A DNA stretch of 34,658 nucleotides from Fimbriimonadaceae bacterium (lineage in GTDB: Bacteria > Armatimonadota > Fimbriimonadia > Fimbriimonadales > Fimbriimonadaceae). The notes under the pieces were generated by a model that saw nothing but the letters and a program-made list of their open reading frames with translations, ran no database searches and was not told where the DNA came from. Position numbers and translations under genes: made by a program. Shown here in pieces: positions 1 to 7,304 of the stretch (the stretch's first letter is position 1; every line of letters begins with the position of its first letter). The stretch spans positions 1 to 34,658 of the forward strand of contig JADZDX010000096.1 of NCBI GenBank assembly GCA_020850835.1. Direction: 5' to 3'.

Positions 1-18
1 AGCCCGAACGGCCTGAGG

Positions 19-945
19 CTAGCGGCTCTTGCGCTTTCGCCACAGGGCGGCTAGACCAAGACCGAAGGCGGCGATCGTGCCGGGTTCCGGGGCCAAAACG
101 ACGGTCAGGGCAGTTGGATTCGGAACCCTATCCGTCGTCCAAGTCGTCGCGGAAAATCCCGCATCGTTAAAATTGCGCACCTGGGAAATGCCCGCGCTGA
201 TCAAGCCCAGATGATATTGACCGAAATGTCCCCGGGCGATGCCGTTACGGGTAGTTGTGCTGAGGCCAAACGTGCCCTCCACCCAAAAGTTGTACGACGA
301 ATTGAACGCGAAATACCGCGAGGATGTCGTGTCGTGGGTGATGATCATGTGTTCAAAGTTGGGGGCTCCGGGCGTAGGAGCCGCCACCGCGTTCTGAGCT
401 GTCGGCGAGATGGCCGCGGCGAGGCCAGTGGCCACCACCGACCATGACGAGGCCAGCGTGGTCGTCGTTGAGCGCAAGATGCGCCCTCCATTGGCCGAGT
501 CGCCCACATACCATTTGCCATCGGTATTACGGGAAATCCACCGTGCTGCGGTGCCCGTTGGGAGGGTGTACGTACTATCAGCCCCTGTAAGCGCGTAGCG
601 AGTGACGATGTTCGAGCCCTGTACGCTGATAAAGTCACCATTGGTATCGTTGGTGGCGTAGCCCGTCGACGCTGCATAATTCATGTATCCCAGATAGTCG
701 CCGGTCGAGTAGTCAAAGGCCTGAATTCCGCTCCAACTCATCGCATAGAACCGACTCGTGCTTTGATTGGCCCAGGTGGCCAGAACGCCATTGGATCGCC
801 CTGCTCCAAAAACGCCGAGGTAAATACCCGTTTCGGCGTCAAAGCGGTGAAACCCCGTATTGGCATCGGTCAGGATGGCGAGTTCGAAACTGGCAAAGGC
901 CGAACTGACCAATAAGCATAGCGCACTCGTGAATAGGCCCTTCAT
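19..945 (-). CDS. PEP-CTERM sorting domain secreted protein (paralogue 1)
   Basis: A secreted protein of 308 residues with unknown function. It begins with a signal peptide (MKGLFTSALCLLVSSAFA) and ends with a PEP-CTERM tail: EPGT, a hydrophobic helix and a basic WRKRKSR end, which in this family directs processing by an exosortase. The body is rich in Ser/Thr/Asn/Gly and has a beta-propeller-like feel (repeated short YSTGDYLGY-type strands), but no known domain is recognised. The N-terminal mature part resembles the two genes on the other strand (SFELAIL... RFD...G.YLG.FG). The ORF is open for 61 more codons upstream, but the start at 945 is chosen because the signal peptide begins there and a promoter lies directly before it. 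The gene is divergent from paralogue 2. Confidence 0.85.
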   Translation of the reverse strand: MKGLFTSALCLLVSSAFASFELAILTDANTGFHRFDAETGIYLGVFGAGRSNGVLATWANQSTSRFYAMSWSGIQAFDYSTGDYLGYMNYAASTGYATNDTNGDFISVQGSNIVTRYALTGADSTYTLPTGTAARWISRNTDGKWYVGDSANGGRILRSTTTTLASSWSVVATGLAAAISPTAQNAVAAPTPGAPNFEHMIITHDTTSSRYFAFNSSYNFWVEGTFGLSTTTRNGIARGHFGQYHLGLISAGISQVRNFNDAGFSATTWTTDRVPNPTALTVVLAPEPGTIAAFGLGLAALWRKRKSR

Positions 946-953
946 GATAAGTA

Positions 954-982
954 AGTATAACGGAAACTCGGGCAAATACCAA
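954..982 (-). promoter_or_regulatory. sigma70-type promoter, probably leaderless, for paralogue 1
   Basis: Read on the minus strand: -35 TTGGTA (977-982), a spacer of exactly 17 bp, and -10 TATACT (954-959). The ATG follows the -10 box by only 8 nt, so transcription would begin at or within a base or two of the start codon. No Shine-Dalgarno sequence is possible in that gap. Confidence 0.6.
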
Positions 983-1071
983 ATCGAGGGGCCGGGGCCG
1001 AGTCGCTGGGTGCCAATGGCTAAGAATGGAAACCAAATCCCTGGCCGAATCGAACGACTTGCTGTAAGATA

Positions 1072-1821
1072 ATGGATATGCGTCGCCTCGCTATCATCGC
1101 TCTTGCTGCCACCGCCGTCACGGCCCATGGCTCATTCGACTTGATGCTCCTGCCGGGCAATGATGACCGCATCTACCGCTACGATCCCGTAAACCGAGTG
1201 TCGCTTGGCGCATATGGCGCAAACGAAAGCGACATGATCGCAGCCGACAACCGAGGCGTGAGCTACGCGGCGAACGAGCTCTCGAGCCACGTTCAATCCA
1301 TGGACTACAGTAATGGATCACACATTGCCACGTACTCTGGTATCTCGACGTTCAATGCATTAGAACTCAAGGACAACTATTTCTTTGGGATTACCGGCAC
1401 GTCCTTGCGACGGACCAATATCTCGACCGGAACCACAAACGCCTTAACTCTCGCTGCGAATGTTGCTTGGCAGAGCCTCGCCGTTTACGGTAGCCACGCG
1501 ATTGCAATCGGCCTGTCGAGCACCGATACATTAGCCTTCCAATCGTTGAACTTGAACACGTTTATCGCAGATGCCGTGCAAGTGAGTACGGTGACCTTGA
1601 CCTCCGGCACCAATATCGGTAAGGCCGCCGTCATCTATAACTCCATCACGGCCACTCTACGGAAGGGGCATTTCTGTTTGCGATTTCGCCCTGCATGCCC
1701 TATACTAGGGGCATGCGCACGCTTGCCGTTTCGCTCGCTCTGGTTCTGGGGTCGGTCGCCTTTGCCTCATTCGACCTCATGCTGTTGGGCGACAACACAA
1801 CCGCGGGGGCGCAGAGGGTGA
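1072..1821 (+). CDS. Truncated PEP-CTERM paralogue 2 lacking its sorting tail (likely decaying gene)
   Basis: The N-terminus is a clear signal peptide followed by SFDLMLLPGNDD and RYDPVNRVSLGAYGA, closely matching paralogue 3 (SFDLMLL..., RYDPVNRVVLGSFGS). Homology can be followed to about position 1650 (NIGKAAVIYNS against NIRGMAVVIAPEPGT). There the PEP motif, helix and basic tail should follow but do not. The frame instead runs through the promoter and first 100 bases of the next gene in the wrong frame, giving a Cys/Arg-rich nonsense tail. Neither other frame encodes a PEP tail here, so this looks like a deletion and not a single frameshift. The better start is ATG 1078, 7 nt after a TAAGAT box. 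The useful part is about 190 residues, against 308 to 317 for its neighbours. It is probably a pseudogene, though a freely secreted short form is possible. Confidence 0.55.
   Translation: MDMRRLAIIALAATAVTAHGSFDLMLLPGNDDRIYRYDPVNRVSLGAYGANESDMIAADNRGVSYAANELSSHVQSMDYSNGSHIATYSGISTFNALELKDNYFFGITGTSLRRTNISTGTTNALTLAANVAWQSLAVYGSHAIAIGLSSTDTLAFQSLNLNTFIADAVQVSTVTLTSGTNIGKAAVIYNSITATLRKGHFCLRFRPACPILGACARLPFRSLWFWGRSPLPHSTSCCWATTQPRGRRG
1678..1706 (+). promoter_or_regulatory. sigma70-type promoter, probably leaderless, for paralogue 3
   Basis: -35 TTGCGA (1678-1683), 17-bp spacer, -10 TATACT (1701-1706), then 6 nt to ATG 1713. The spacing predicts transcription starting at about the A of the start codon. 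The promoter lies inside the open tail of the preceding truncated gene, which supports the view that the tail is not real coding sequence. Confidence 0.65.
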
Positions 1822-2666
1822 TGCGCTACGATCCTGTGAATCGGGTCGTGCTGGGTTCGTTTGGATCGGGGTTTATCGGAGGCGACATTACGAGCATCGC
1901 CGTGGATCAAGTTGGGGGGCGCGCGTTTGTCGCGACCGGCGGCCTCGTGAAGGTATTCAACTACAATACGGGCGCCTTCCTGGACGCTTTCAGCTCTTCC
2001 TACGGCGATATTGAATACGATGCTGGGTTAAACCGGCTCACCGTCGCAAACGGCACAGGGTCCGGCTCGGACCCAGTCCGGGTATATGACGGATCCACTT
2101 ACACGGAATTGGCGACCCTCACCGATCGCTATTATTCAACAGCGGCGATTCGTCGCCCAGGTACGAGTTGGTATGCCAGTTTCGGGCTCCCCGCAAATGC
2201 AGCAACCGTCAACGCGATTCGAAATTCGTTGGCCGGGGGCTCGCCGTTACCCTTCGACGCCATTGGCCCTTCCTGGTCATCGACTAATGCGCCGCGGGCG
2301 GCGATCTTTACCAACACGAACCAGTTCATGGGTATCTCAGCCGACAATTCGACCAACACGACAAAGCTTTGGACTGTCGACACCGACACGAGCGGCTTTG
2401 TTGGGGGGCTGGGCGTTTGGGGCTCGATGGGCGCGTACGCTGCAAACGCAAATATCGCCAATGGTCACGGTAGCTTGGCATACCTGTTGATGGGCACAAA
2501 TCTAGTCACCTACCACACTGGGCTCCAGACAGTTCTGGGGACGCAATCGCTGGGATTCTCATCGAACATTCGGGGCATGGCGGTCGTGATCGCACCCGAG
2601 CCGGGAACCATGATTGCGCTGGCGGCAGGCGTTGGCGCCTTACTCCGGCGCCGCCGACGGTCTTAA
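1713..2666 (+). CDS. PEP-CTERM sorting domain secreted protein (paralogue 3)
   Basis: A 317-residue exported protein of unknown role. The signal peptide is MRTLAVSLALVLGSVAFA and the mature N-terminus SFDLMLLGDN is nearly the same as in the truncated gene upstream. The C-terminus carries APEPGT, a small-residue hydrophobic helix and RRRRRS, the PEP-CTERM signal for exosortase-type processing and outer-surface delivery. No catalytic motif is visible; the Gly/Ser/Thr/Asn-rich body is typical of surface beta structures. ATG 1713 is preferred over ATG 1695 because the signal peptide starts there and the -10 box lies between the two. It converges on the dioxygenase gene, with only 44 bp between stops and no convincing terminator hairpin. 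Confidence 0.85.
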   Translation: MRTLAVSLALVLGSVAFASFDLMLLGDNTTAGAQRVMRYDPVNRVVLGSFGSGFIGGDITSIAVDQVGGRAFVATGGLVKVFNYNTGAFLDAFSSSYGDIEYDAGLNRLTVANGTGSGSDPVRVYDGSTYTELATLTDRYYSTAAIRRPGTSWYASFGLPANAATVNAIRNSLAGGSPLPFDAIGPSWSSTNAPRAAIFTNTNQFMGISADNSTNTTKLWTVDTDTSGFVGGLGVWGSMGAYAANANIANGHGSLAYLLMGTNLVTYHTGLQTVLGTQSLGFSSNIRGMAVVIAPEPGTMIALAAGVGALLRRRRRS

Positions 2667-2710
2667 CAAGCGAGCCCCTCCGGTTTTGCACTTGTTTTGA
2701 GGCGGGTAAC

Positions 2711-3796
2711 TTAGAGCGTGCCGCGGAGTTCTTGCTCGCGCTCAATGCTCTCGAATAGGGCCTTGAAATTGCCCTTGCCGAAGCTCTTAGCGCCCTTTCG
2801 GTGGATGATTTCGTAGAAGATCGTCGGCCGATCGGTGACGGGTTTGCTAAAGATCTGTAGCAGATAGCCTTCGTCATCGCGGTCCACCAATATCCCCAGT
2901 TCGGCGAGTTCATCAATATTCTCGTCAATCTTGCCCACGCGCTCTTCGAGCACTTCGTAATAGGTGCGCGGCACCTTGAGGAAGCTCAATCCGCGAGCTT
3001 GGAGGCGTGAGACGGTATGAATAATGTCGTCCGTGAGCATGGCAACATGCTGAACGCCGGCGCCGCCAAAGAACTCTAGATACTCGTCAATCTGACTCTT
3101 CTTCTTGCCCTCGGCAGGCTCATTGATGGGGAACTTGACGCGCCCATTTCCGCTCGCCATGACCTTGGACATGAGGCTCGTGAACTCCGTGCTGATGTCC
3201 TTATCATCAAAGCTGATCAGGTTAGAAAATCCGAGCACGTCCTCGTACCACTTGACCCACTCGTTCATCTTGCCGAGCTCGACATTGCCGACGCAGTGGT
3301 CCACCTCGATGAGGCCAATTGGATCACCGGGGATATTCTCCTTGCGATAGCCGGGGAGGAAGGGACCGCTGTACTTGTCGCGGTTGATTAGGCCATGCAC
3401 GACATGCCCATAGGTCTTGATCGCCGCGTAGCGAACCTGGCCATGATCGTCTTGCCACGTGACGGGCTCTGCGCCGGATTCCGCGCCGCGAGATAGGGCG
3501 GTCTTGTAGGCCCAATCCACATCGTCCACCTCAAAGCAGATGTCTTGGACGAAGTCGCCATGTTCGGCGATGAGCGGAGCTTTGGGATGTCCCGGGCGAA
3601 TCGGCGCGCTGAAGACCAGTCGAAGGTCGTTCTGCTCGAGAACGTAGTCCACTTGGTTGTGCGAACCGGTCTCCAGGCCATTGTAGGCCGTTATATCAAA
3701 CCCAAAGACGTTTTGGTAGAAATAGGATGCCTGTCGGGCATTGTTCACGTAGTGGCGAACGTGGTCGATACGGCGAATAGGGAATGAGTCTGCCAT
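2711..3796 (-). CDS. hppD: 4-hydroxyphenylpyruvate dioxygenase
   Basis: A 361-residue Fe(II) enzyme of tyrosine breakdown that converts 4-hydroxyphenylpyruvate to homogentisate using O2. It has the two-barrel VOC fold: a degenerate N-terminal half (IDHVRHYVNNARQASYFY...) and a catalytic C-terminal half. The three metal ligands are visible at H167 (VDHCVG), H250 (VQHVAM) and E329 (FYEIIHR). Conserved C-terminal features such as LQIFSKPVTDRPT and FGKGNFKALFESIEREQ are all present. The length is normal for the family. An AGAGGAA ribosome site precedes the ATG and a TATAAT box lies about 30 bp upstream. No other tyrosine-pathway gene is in the window. The identification is secure. Confidence 0.97.
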   Translation of the reverse strand: MADSFPIRRIDHVRHYVNNARQASYFYQNVFGFDITAYNGLETGSHNQVDYVLEQNDLRLVFSAPIRPGHPKAPLIAEHGDFVQDICFEVDDVDWAYKTALSRGAESGAEPVTWQDDHGQVRYAAIKTYGHVVHGLINRDKYSGPFLPGYRKENIPGDPIGLIEVDHCVGNVELGKMNEWVKWYEDVLGFSNLISFDDKDISTEFTSLMSKVMASGNGRVKFPINEPAEGKKKSQIDEYLEFFGGAGVQHVAMLTDDIIHTVSRLQARGLSFLKVPRTYYEVLEERVGKIDENIDELAELGILVDRDDEGYLLQIFSKPVTDRPTIFYEIIHRKGAKSFGKGNFKALFESIEREQELRGTL

Positions 3797-3825
3797 GTTG
3801 TTGGTTCCTCTTTGAACTTACAAAG

Positions 3826-3831
3826 ATTATA
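3826..3831 (-). promoter_or_regulatory. -10 box of the dioxygenase promoter
   Basis: A perfect TATAAT on the minus strand, 29 bp before the hppD start. The expected -35 position falls in the arm of the adjacent hairpin (3847-3866) and has no TTGACA-like sequence, so the promoter may need an activator or depend on the hairpin region. Confidence 0.5.
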
Positions 3832-3846
3832 TCAGTTCTTTGGAGT

Positions 3847-3890
3847 GCGGCATCTCCTGATGCCGCTTTAGCGAGGGATCTCCTGATCCC
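3847..3890. repeat. Twin stem-loops with identical TCCT loops
   Basis: Two perfect hairpins in tandem: GCGGCATC-TCCT-GATGCCGC (3847-3866) and GGGATC-TCCT-GATCCC (3875-3890), separated by 8 nt. Both share the core ATCTCCTGAT. They lie between two divergent transcription units (hppD and tRNA-Thr), so they terminate neither. A third weak stem, GAAAG-AGGCG-CTTTC (3904-3918), follows inside the tRNA promoter spacer. They may be a dispersed palindromic repeat or a regulatory structure. Confidence 0.6.
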
Positions 3891-3898
3891 GTGGGTAA

Positions 3899-3928
3899 TT
3901 GCAGAAAGAGGCGCTTTCCGCCTATAAT
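3899..3928 (+). promoter_or_regulatory. Promoter of tRNA-Thr
   Basis: -35 TTGCAG (3899-3904), an 18-bp spacer and -10 TATAAT (3923-3928). The first base of the mature tRNA lies 11 bp after the -10 box, so the 5' leader would be only a few bases. Confidence 0.65.
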
Positions 3929-3938
3929 TCTTGGGCGC

Positions 3939-4013
3939 GCCGATGTAGCTCAGCGGTAGAGCAGCTGTTTCGTAAACAGCAGGTCACCGGTTCAAGTCCG
4001 GTCATCGGCTCCA
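3939..4013 (+). tRNA. tRNA-Thr (CGT anticodon)
   Basis: A full cloverleaf is visible. The acceptor stem is GCCGATG (3939-3945) with CATCGGC (4003-4009). The D arm contains GTAGCTCAGCGGTAGAGC. The anticodon stem GCTGT/ACAGC encloses the loop TTCGTAA with anticodon CGT at 3971-3973. The T arm is ACCGG-TTCAAGT-CCGGT. The 3' CCA is encoded (4011-4013). It decodes ACG threonine codons. Confidence 0.97.
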
Positions 4014-4036
4014 GGTTTTTCGGCTAAGATAGGCCC

Positions 4037-4375
4037 ATGAAGATCTTGCCCTTCATTGCGCTTCTTATCCTTGCTGGTTGCAATTCGCCCCAAGGCGAAC
4101 CGACGGAGGCGACTAGCGGCCGCGAATCACCCGGGCAAACGGCATCCAACCCAGCATCGAACCAGGCAAGCCCTGGGACGTCAGCTCGGCGAGCTGGTGG
4201 GGTTGCCCCAATCGGCAGTGGCGCCGCCGGAGGACTTTCCCCAGTTCAGAACACTGAAAGCGTCACGGGCGCCGGCGGTGGTGGAGTTAACCAAGCCGCA
4301 AAAGAGCAGGCAACGCGAGCTGCAAGTAATTCCAGCTCGGTGGAGACCGCCCCGGCCGAAGAGTCAGGCGATTAG
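4037..4375 (+). CDS. Small secreted lipoprotein, function unknown
   Basis: A 112-residue protein with a lipoprotein signal: MKILPFIALLILAGC, lipobox LAGC with the acylated Cys at residue 15. The mature part is of low complexity (Ser, Thr, Ala, Gly, Pro, Glu; runs such as GAGGGG) and probably disordered, with no recognisable domain. It starts 23 bp after tRNA-Thr. A TAAGAT box lies 6 nt before the ATG, a spacing like that of the leaderless genes at the left end. The next frame (4056-4421) is also open, but the lipobox and the position of the start favour this frame. Confidence 0.7.
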   Translation: MKILPFIALLILAGCNSPQGEPTEATSGRESPGQTASNPASNQASPGTSARRAGGVAPIGSGAAGGLSPVQNTESVTGAGGGGVNQAAKEQATRAASNSSSVETAPAEESGD

Positions 4376-4431
4376 CCCCGGTAAAGTTACGCGGTTTCTG
4401 GCCGTCATAACCACTCTATAGGAAAGTGCTT

Positions 4432-4437
4432 TATAAT
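4432..4437 (+). promoter_or_regulatory. -10 box of the operator-controlled PEP-CTERM gene
   Basis: A perfect TATAAT, 14 bp before the palindromic operator at 4452-4469. No good -35 box is seen at 16 to 18 bp upstream. Transcription would begin near 4444, putting the operator just downstream of the start point, a position suited to repression. Confidence 0.5.
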
Positions 4438-4451
4438 GGGGCTCAGGATTC

Positions 4452-4469
4452 TGACCAAACATTTGGTCA
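4452..4469. promoter_or_regulatory. LacI-family operator, site 1
   Basis: Perfect 8+2+8 inverted repeat TGACCAAA-CA-TTTGGTCA between the -10 box and a GGAGGA ribosome site (4475-4480). The same palindrome precedes the LacI-family gene at 5399 and the related secreted protein at 20703. Even-length palindromes of this size with a 2-bp centre are typical LacI/GalR sites. Confidence 0.85.
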
Positions 4470-4483
4470 AATCCGGAGGATCA

Positions 4484-5242
4484 ATGACGACTCATCTTTT
4501 ATTGAAATCATCTCTCGTGTTGGCACTTTCGGTTTCGGCCGCGATGAGCTTCGGCTTAGCGCTTGATAGTGCGAGCGACGCTGTCTACACAACTGGCGCG
4601 ACCTACCTTGGCCTTAATGGCGGTTCTGGCATGAACGCTTGGTACGAGGGCCCATGGGGATCCGGCGGCATGACCATCACAACCGCGGGTTCGGCTATCG
4701 GCACTAGGCAGTTCAGTATTAATGGCGACGGTGTAGATGCACGTCGAAAGCTCGACGACCCTCTCCTAGTTGGGCAATCCCTGATGTTCGAAATGATGAC
4801 GAGTTCCGGTGCGACCGCTGGGCGCATGGGTGTGGAGATTCGATCAACTTCACCTAGTCCAAATCGTGACATGCTCAACATCAATGGAAATCTTGCCAGC
4901 AGTTCCTTTTGGCGAATTGAGGGTGGCGAGGGTTGGGGGACGTTTATCGTAACCTCAATTCCAGTCGCGAGTGCGGTTGCAGTGACGATCACTGTTACGG
5001 GTGCCGACACTGCCGATGTCACGCTTGCCGAAATGGGCGTCGGAAGTCGCGGCGCATCGGAAACTCACAGCGTCAACTTTGTTTCTTCTGGTGTTTCGCC
5101 TCAGATCATGAACTTCTTCACCTACGACGGAATGAACGGAGACTATTACTTCAACAACATTCAGACCGTGCCGGAGCCGGCTTCGCTCCTTGCCTTGGGT
5201 GGACTCACCGCCCTGATGGCTCGACGTCGCCGCAAGAACTGA
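4484..5242 (+). CDS. PEP-CTERM secreted protein under LacI-type operator
   Basis: A 252-residue exported protein of unknown function. The signal peptide is MTTHLLLKSSLVLALSVSAAMSFG. The C-terminus is VPEPASLLALGGL...ARRRRKN, a PEP-CTERM signal. The body is a beta-rich domain also found in the dockerin-tailed protein at 20703: shared landmarks are YTTGATYLGLNGGSG, a (R/K)RKL turn, NRDML, and NGDYYFNNI near the end. This could be a carbohydrate-binding jelly-roll, but that is only inference. ATG 4484 is chosen over 4436 because of the strong GGAGGA site at 4475-4480, the signal peptide, and because the upstream ATG overlaps the promoter. Regulation by the adjacent LacI protein is strongly suggested by the operator. 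Confidence 0.87.
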   Translation: MTTHLLLKSSLVLALSVSAAMSFGLALDSASDAVYTTGATYLGLNGGSGMNAWYEGPWGSGGMTITTAGSAIGTRQFSINGDGVDARRKLDDPLLVGQSLMFEMMTSSGATAGRMGVEIRSTSPSPNRDMLNINGNLASSSFWRIEGGEGWGTFIVTSIPVASAVAVTITVTGADTADVTLAEMGVGSRGASETHSVNFVSSGVSPQIMNFFTYDGMNGDYYFNNIQTVPEPASLLALGGLTALMARRRRKN

Positions 5243-5265
5243 GCATAGTCAGTCGTAAAGGATCT

Positions 5266-5313
5266 ACAGGGGCGGTTTGGCGAGGCGAACAAAGTCTCAA
5301 CATTCGCCCCTGT
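5266..5313. repeat. Long-loop inverted repeat between the PEP-CTERM gene and lacI
   Basis: ACAGGGGCG (5266-5274) and CGCCCCTGT (5305-5313) form a perfect 9-bp stem with a 30-nt loop, shortly after the PEP-CTERM stop. There is no T-run after it, so it is a weak candidate for a terminator. It could equally be a regulator site or chance. Confidence 0.35.
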
Positions 5314-5371
5314 CTTGCAAATCCTTGACACTTCCCCCTGCAGCCATTCGTAATGATGGTGTACCATAATA

Positions 5372-5387
5372 GACCAAACCTTTGGTC
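5372..5387. promoter_or_regulatory. LacI-family operator, site 2 (autoregulation)
   Basis: GACCAAA-CC-TTTGGTC, 11 bp before the lacI start codon and right after a CATAAT box (5365-5370). A TTGACA lies at 5325-5330, but its spacing to any -10 box is not ideal. Its position suggests that the regulator controls its own gene, and with it the same-strand operon downstream. Confidence 0.85.
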
Positions 5388-5398
5388 AGTCAAAGAAG

Positions 5399-6430
5399 AT
5401 GGATCGTAAGAGCGCGCTTGTCGGAAGACCTTGTAAGAACGTGACTTTGAAGCACGTAGCGATTGAGGCGGGAACCAGCCCGTTTACTGCATCGGTCGTG
5501 TTGAATGGATCACGGTCGAACACCCGCGTTTCTCAAGCCACGCGAGAGCGAATCTTGGAGGCGGCCCAGACCCTTGGCTACCAACCCAATGGATTGGCAC
5601 GAGCCTTAAGAGCGCAGACAACAAATATCCTCGGTTTGTATTTTGGATACGGGCAGCTTGAGCCTCACGATCCCTTTCACGCGGAGATCCTTACGGGCCT
5701 GCAAAGGGGCTGCGAAGCCACCCAGAAGGATCTCATGATCCATTACTCATTTCATCAGTACAGCGTAGAGCAGGTGTTTTCCGAACTTGCTGGCGGAAAG
5801 ATTGATGGATTGGTTCTCATTGCTTCGCCCAGCGACCCGCTAGTGGAAAGGGTGCGGGGCTCGAACCTTGCTGTCGTTGCGATGACCGATCCCATTGAGG
5901 GCATCCCAAGCGTTGTAGCGGATGATCGTGCCGGATCCATCGCGATCGCTGACCATTTGTATGAGAAGGGGCACCGTGCCGTTTTCTATCGCCGATGCCC
6001 GGGAGAATCAGCTTCGGCTCTTCGGCGCTTCCGGGCGTTTGAGACGCGGGCTTTCGAGTTGGGGATGGAAGTGCATGAAGGCCGTACTTCCAATTGGAAG
6101 GGCTCGTTGGAGGCTGAGGAGGCCGGGATTCTCGCCCGGCGAAAGGAACTCGGAATCAAGGCTGCCGTTTGCTGGGGAGACCCCAGTGCCAACGCGCTGA
6201 TCTCGTATTGCAAATCGCACGGCATTCGAGTTCCCGATGACCTGGCGGTGGTTGGCTTCAATGGGATCGAACCGCCAGTCGAGCCCGTTCATGTTCTGAC
6301 CACGGTAAAGGCGAGTTGGTCAACCGTGGCTGAGCGCGCTGTCTACCAGCTTGTAGCCGTACTAGAGGGCCGCGAAGTTGAACCTTTAACGACGCTCCCA
6401 GTTTCTCTTCTGGTCGGTAACACGACCTAG
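5399..6430 (+). CDS. LacI/GalR-family transcriptional regulator
   Basis: A 343-residue repressor-type protein. The N-terminal helix-turn-helix spans about residues 15 to 65 (VTLKHVAIEAGTSPFTASVV, then VSQATRERILEAAQTLGYQPN and the hinge helix GLARALRAQ). A periplasmic-binding-like ligand domain follows, with the family landmarks ILGLYFGY, DGLVLIAS, VVADDRAGS and PDDLAVVGFNG. Members of this family usually sense sugars or nucleosides. The gene has its own operator (5372-5387) and two more identical palindromes stand before the secreted paralogues at 4484 and 20703. The pseudopilin gene begins 36 bp after its stop, so lacI may head the long operon. The ligand is unknown. Confidence 0.95.
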   Translation: MDRKSALVGRPCKNVTLKHVAIEAGTSPFTASVVLNGSRSNTRVSQATRERILEAAQTLGYQPNGLARALRAQTTNILGLYFGYGQLEPHDPFHAEILTGLQRGCEATQKDLMIHYSFHQYSVEQVFSELAGGKIDGLVLIASPSDPLVERVRGSNLAVVAMTDPIEGIPSVVADDRAGSIAIADHLYEKGHRAVFYRRCPGESASALRRFRAFETRAFELGMEVHEGRTSNWKGSLEAEEAGILARRKELGIKAAVCWGDPSANALISYCKSHGIRVPDDLAVVGFNGIEPPVEPVHVLTTVKASWSTVAERAVYQLVAVLEGREVEPLTTLPVSLLVGNTT

Positions 6431-6466
6431 TCTCATCATGCTCTCTCATTCAAGAACAGCACTCTC

Positions 6467-7300
6467 ATGAACATGCGAAAAAAACGAGCCTTTACGCTCA
6501 TTGAACTTCTGGTGGTGATCGCCATCATTGCCATCCTCGCGGCGATTCTTTTCCCCGTTTTTGCGCAGGCACGGGCTGCGGCCAAGACAACGGTCACACT
6601 CAGCAACCTGAAGCAGGTCATTACGGCCGGAATCATGTACGCCGGGGACGCTGATGATTACAACCATCCCTACCAATACTGCCCCAACGGCAATTCATCG
6701 ACGGCCAACCCTGATCCTGGAAGCTGTGGCTCCCCAACCCAAGGCTACTATTACTTTATCAAGAGTTATGTAAAGAGCCCAGAACTCATTTGGGACGGTG
6801 CCCGAGGCGTCCGCACCACCTTGGATCCGGCCGGCCAATGGTCACTCCTCGTTTCGATCTCCGTGAACAGGAATGGTTGGTCAGCTTGGGAAAACAAGGA
6901 TGCGACCGCTCCGCTCAGCTACCCACGCTACTACCGGACCCAGTCGAGCCAAGAGGACATCGCGGAGCGGGCAGCGTACATCGTGACCGCGCAGACAGCC
7001 AATCGGCAAGTCGGCTACAACTTCACCAGCGATGAAGCTTACTGCCCGGTCGTTGTGAACCCGCTCACCGTGACCAACTCGCGATTCCAACGGGCCTATC
7101 TTGCCGCCCAAATGCACCGTGAACGCCTACCGACGGCCTTCGGTGACGGCCATGCAAAGGCACCGGCCGCTCGAAAGGTCATGAAGTTCAATAACACGGT
7201 ATCAGAAGCCGAGACCTGTGCTGGCTATAACAACCCACAGTACGTTTCGACCATGATTGATACCAAGTTCTGGGGAACCTGGTACGACCCGAACAGGTAA
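6467..7300 (+). CDS. Type II/IV pseudopilin-like protein with prepilin N-terminal signal
   Basis: A 277-residue protein with a class III signal: basic MNMRKKRA, cleavage before [20 protein letters not shown], then [12 protein letters not shown], a form of the N-terminal helix characteristic of Armatimonadota. The family is processed by prepilin peptidase and displayed on pseudopili or the cell surface. The C-terminal globular part has paired cysteines (YCPN...GSCGS) and a FGDGHAK motif resembling the DGH motif of related H-x9-DG proteins. The start may be ATG 6467 or 6473; neither has a Shine-Dalgarno sequence. It lies between lacI and a small membrane protein in the same operon, unusual company for such a protein. 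Confidence 0.88.
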   Translation: MNMRKKRAFTLIELLVVIAIIAILAAILFPVFAQARAAAKTTVTLSNLKQVITAGIMYAGDADDYNHPYQYCPNGNSSTANPDPGSCGSPTQGYYYFIKSYVKSPELIWDGARGVRTTLDPAGQWSLLVSISVNRNGWSAWENKDATAPLSYPRYYRTQSSQEDIAERAAYIVTAQTANRQVGYNFTSDEAYCPVVVNPLTVTNSRFQRAYLAAQMHRERLPTAFGDGHAKAPAARKVMKFNNTVSEAETCAGYNNPQYVSTMIDTKFWGTWYDPNR

Positions 7301-7304
7301 GGCT

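Noticed and set aside
4014-4022. T-run after tRNA-Thr as a terminator
   Set aside because: There is no hairpin other than the tRNA itself before the run, so a dedicated terminator cannot be claimed.
4056-4421. Open frame of 121 codons overlapping the lipoprotein gene
   Set aside because: It is Arg/Pro-rich with no signal or domain, while the overlapping frame has a perfect lipobox and starts earlier.
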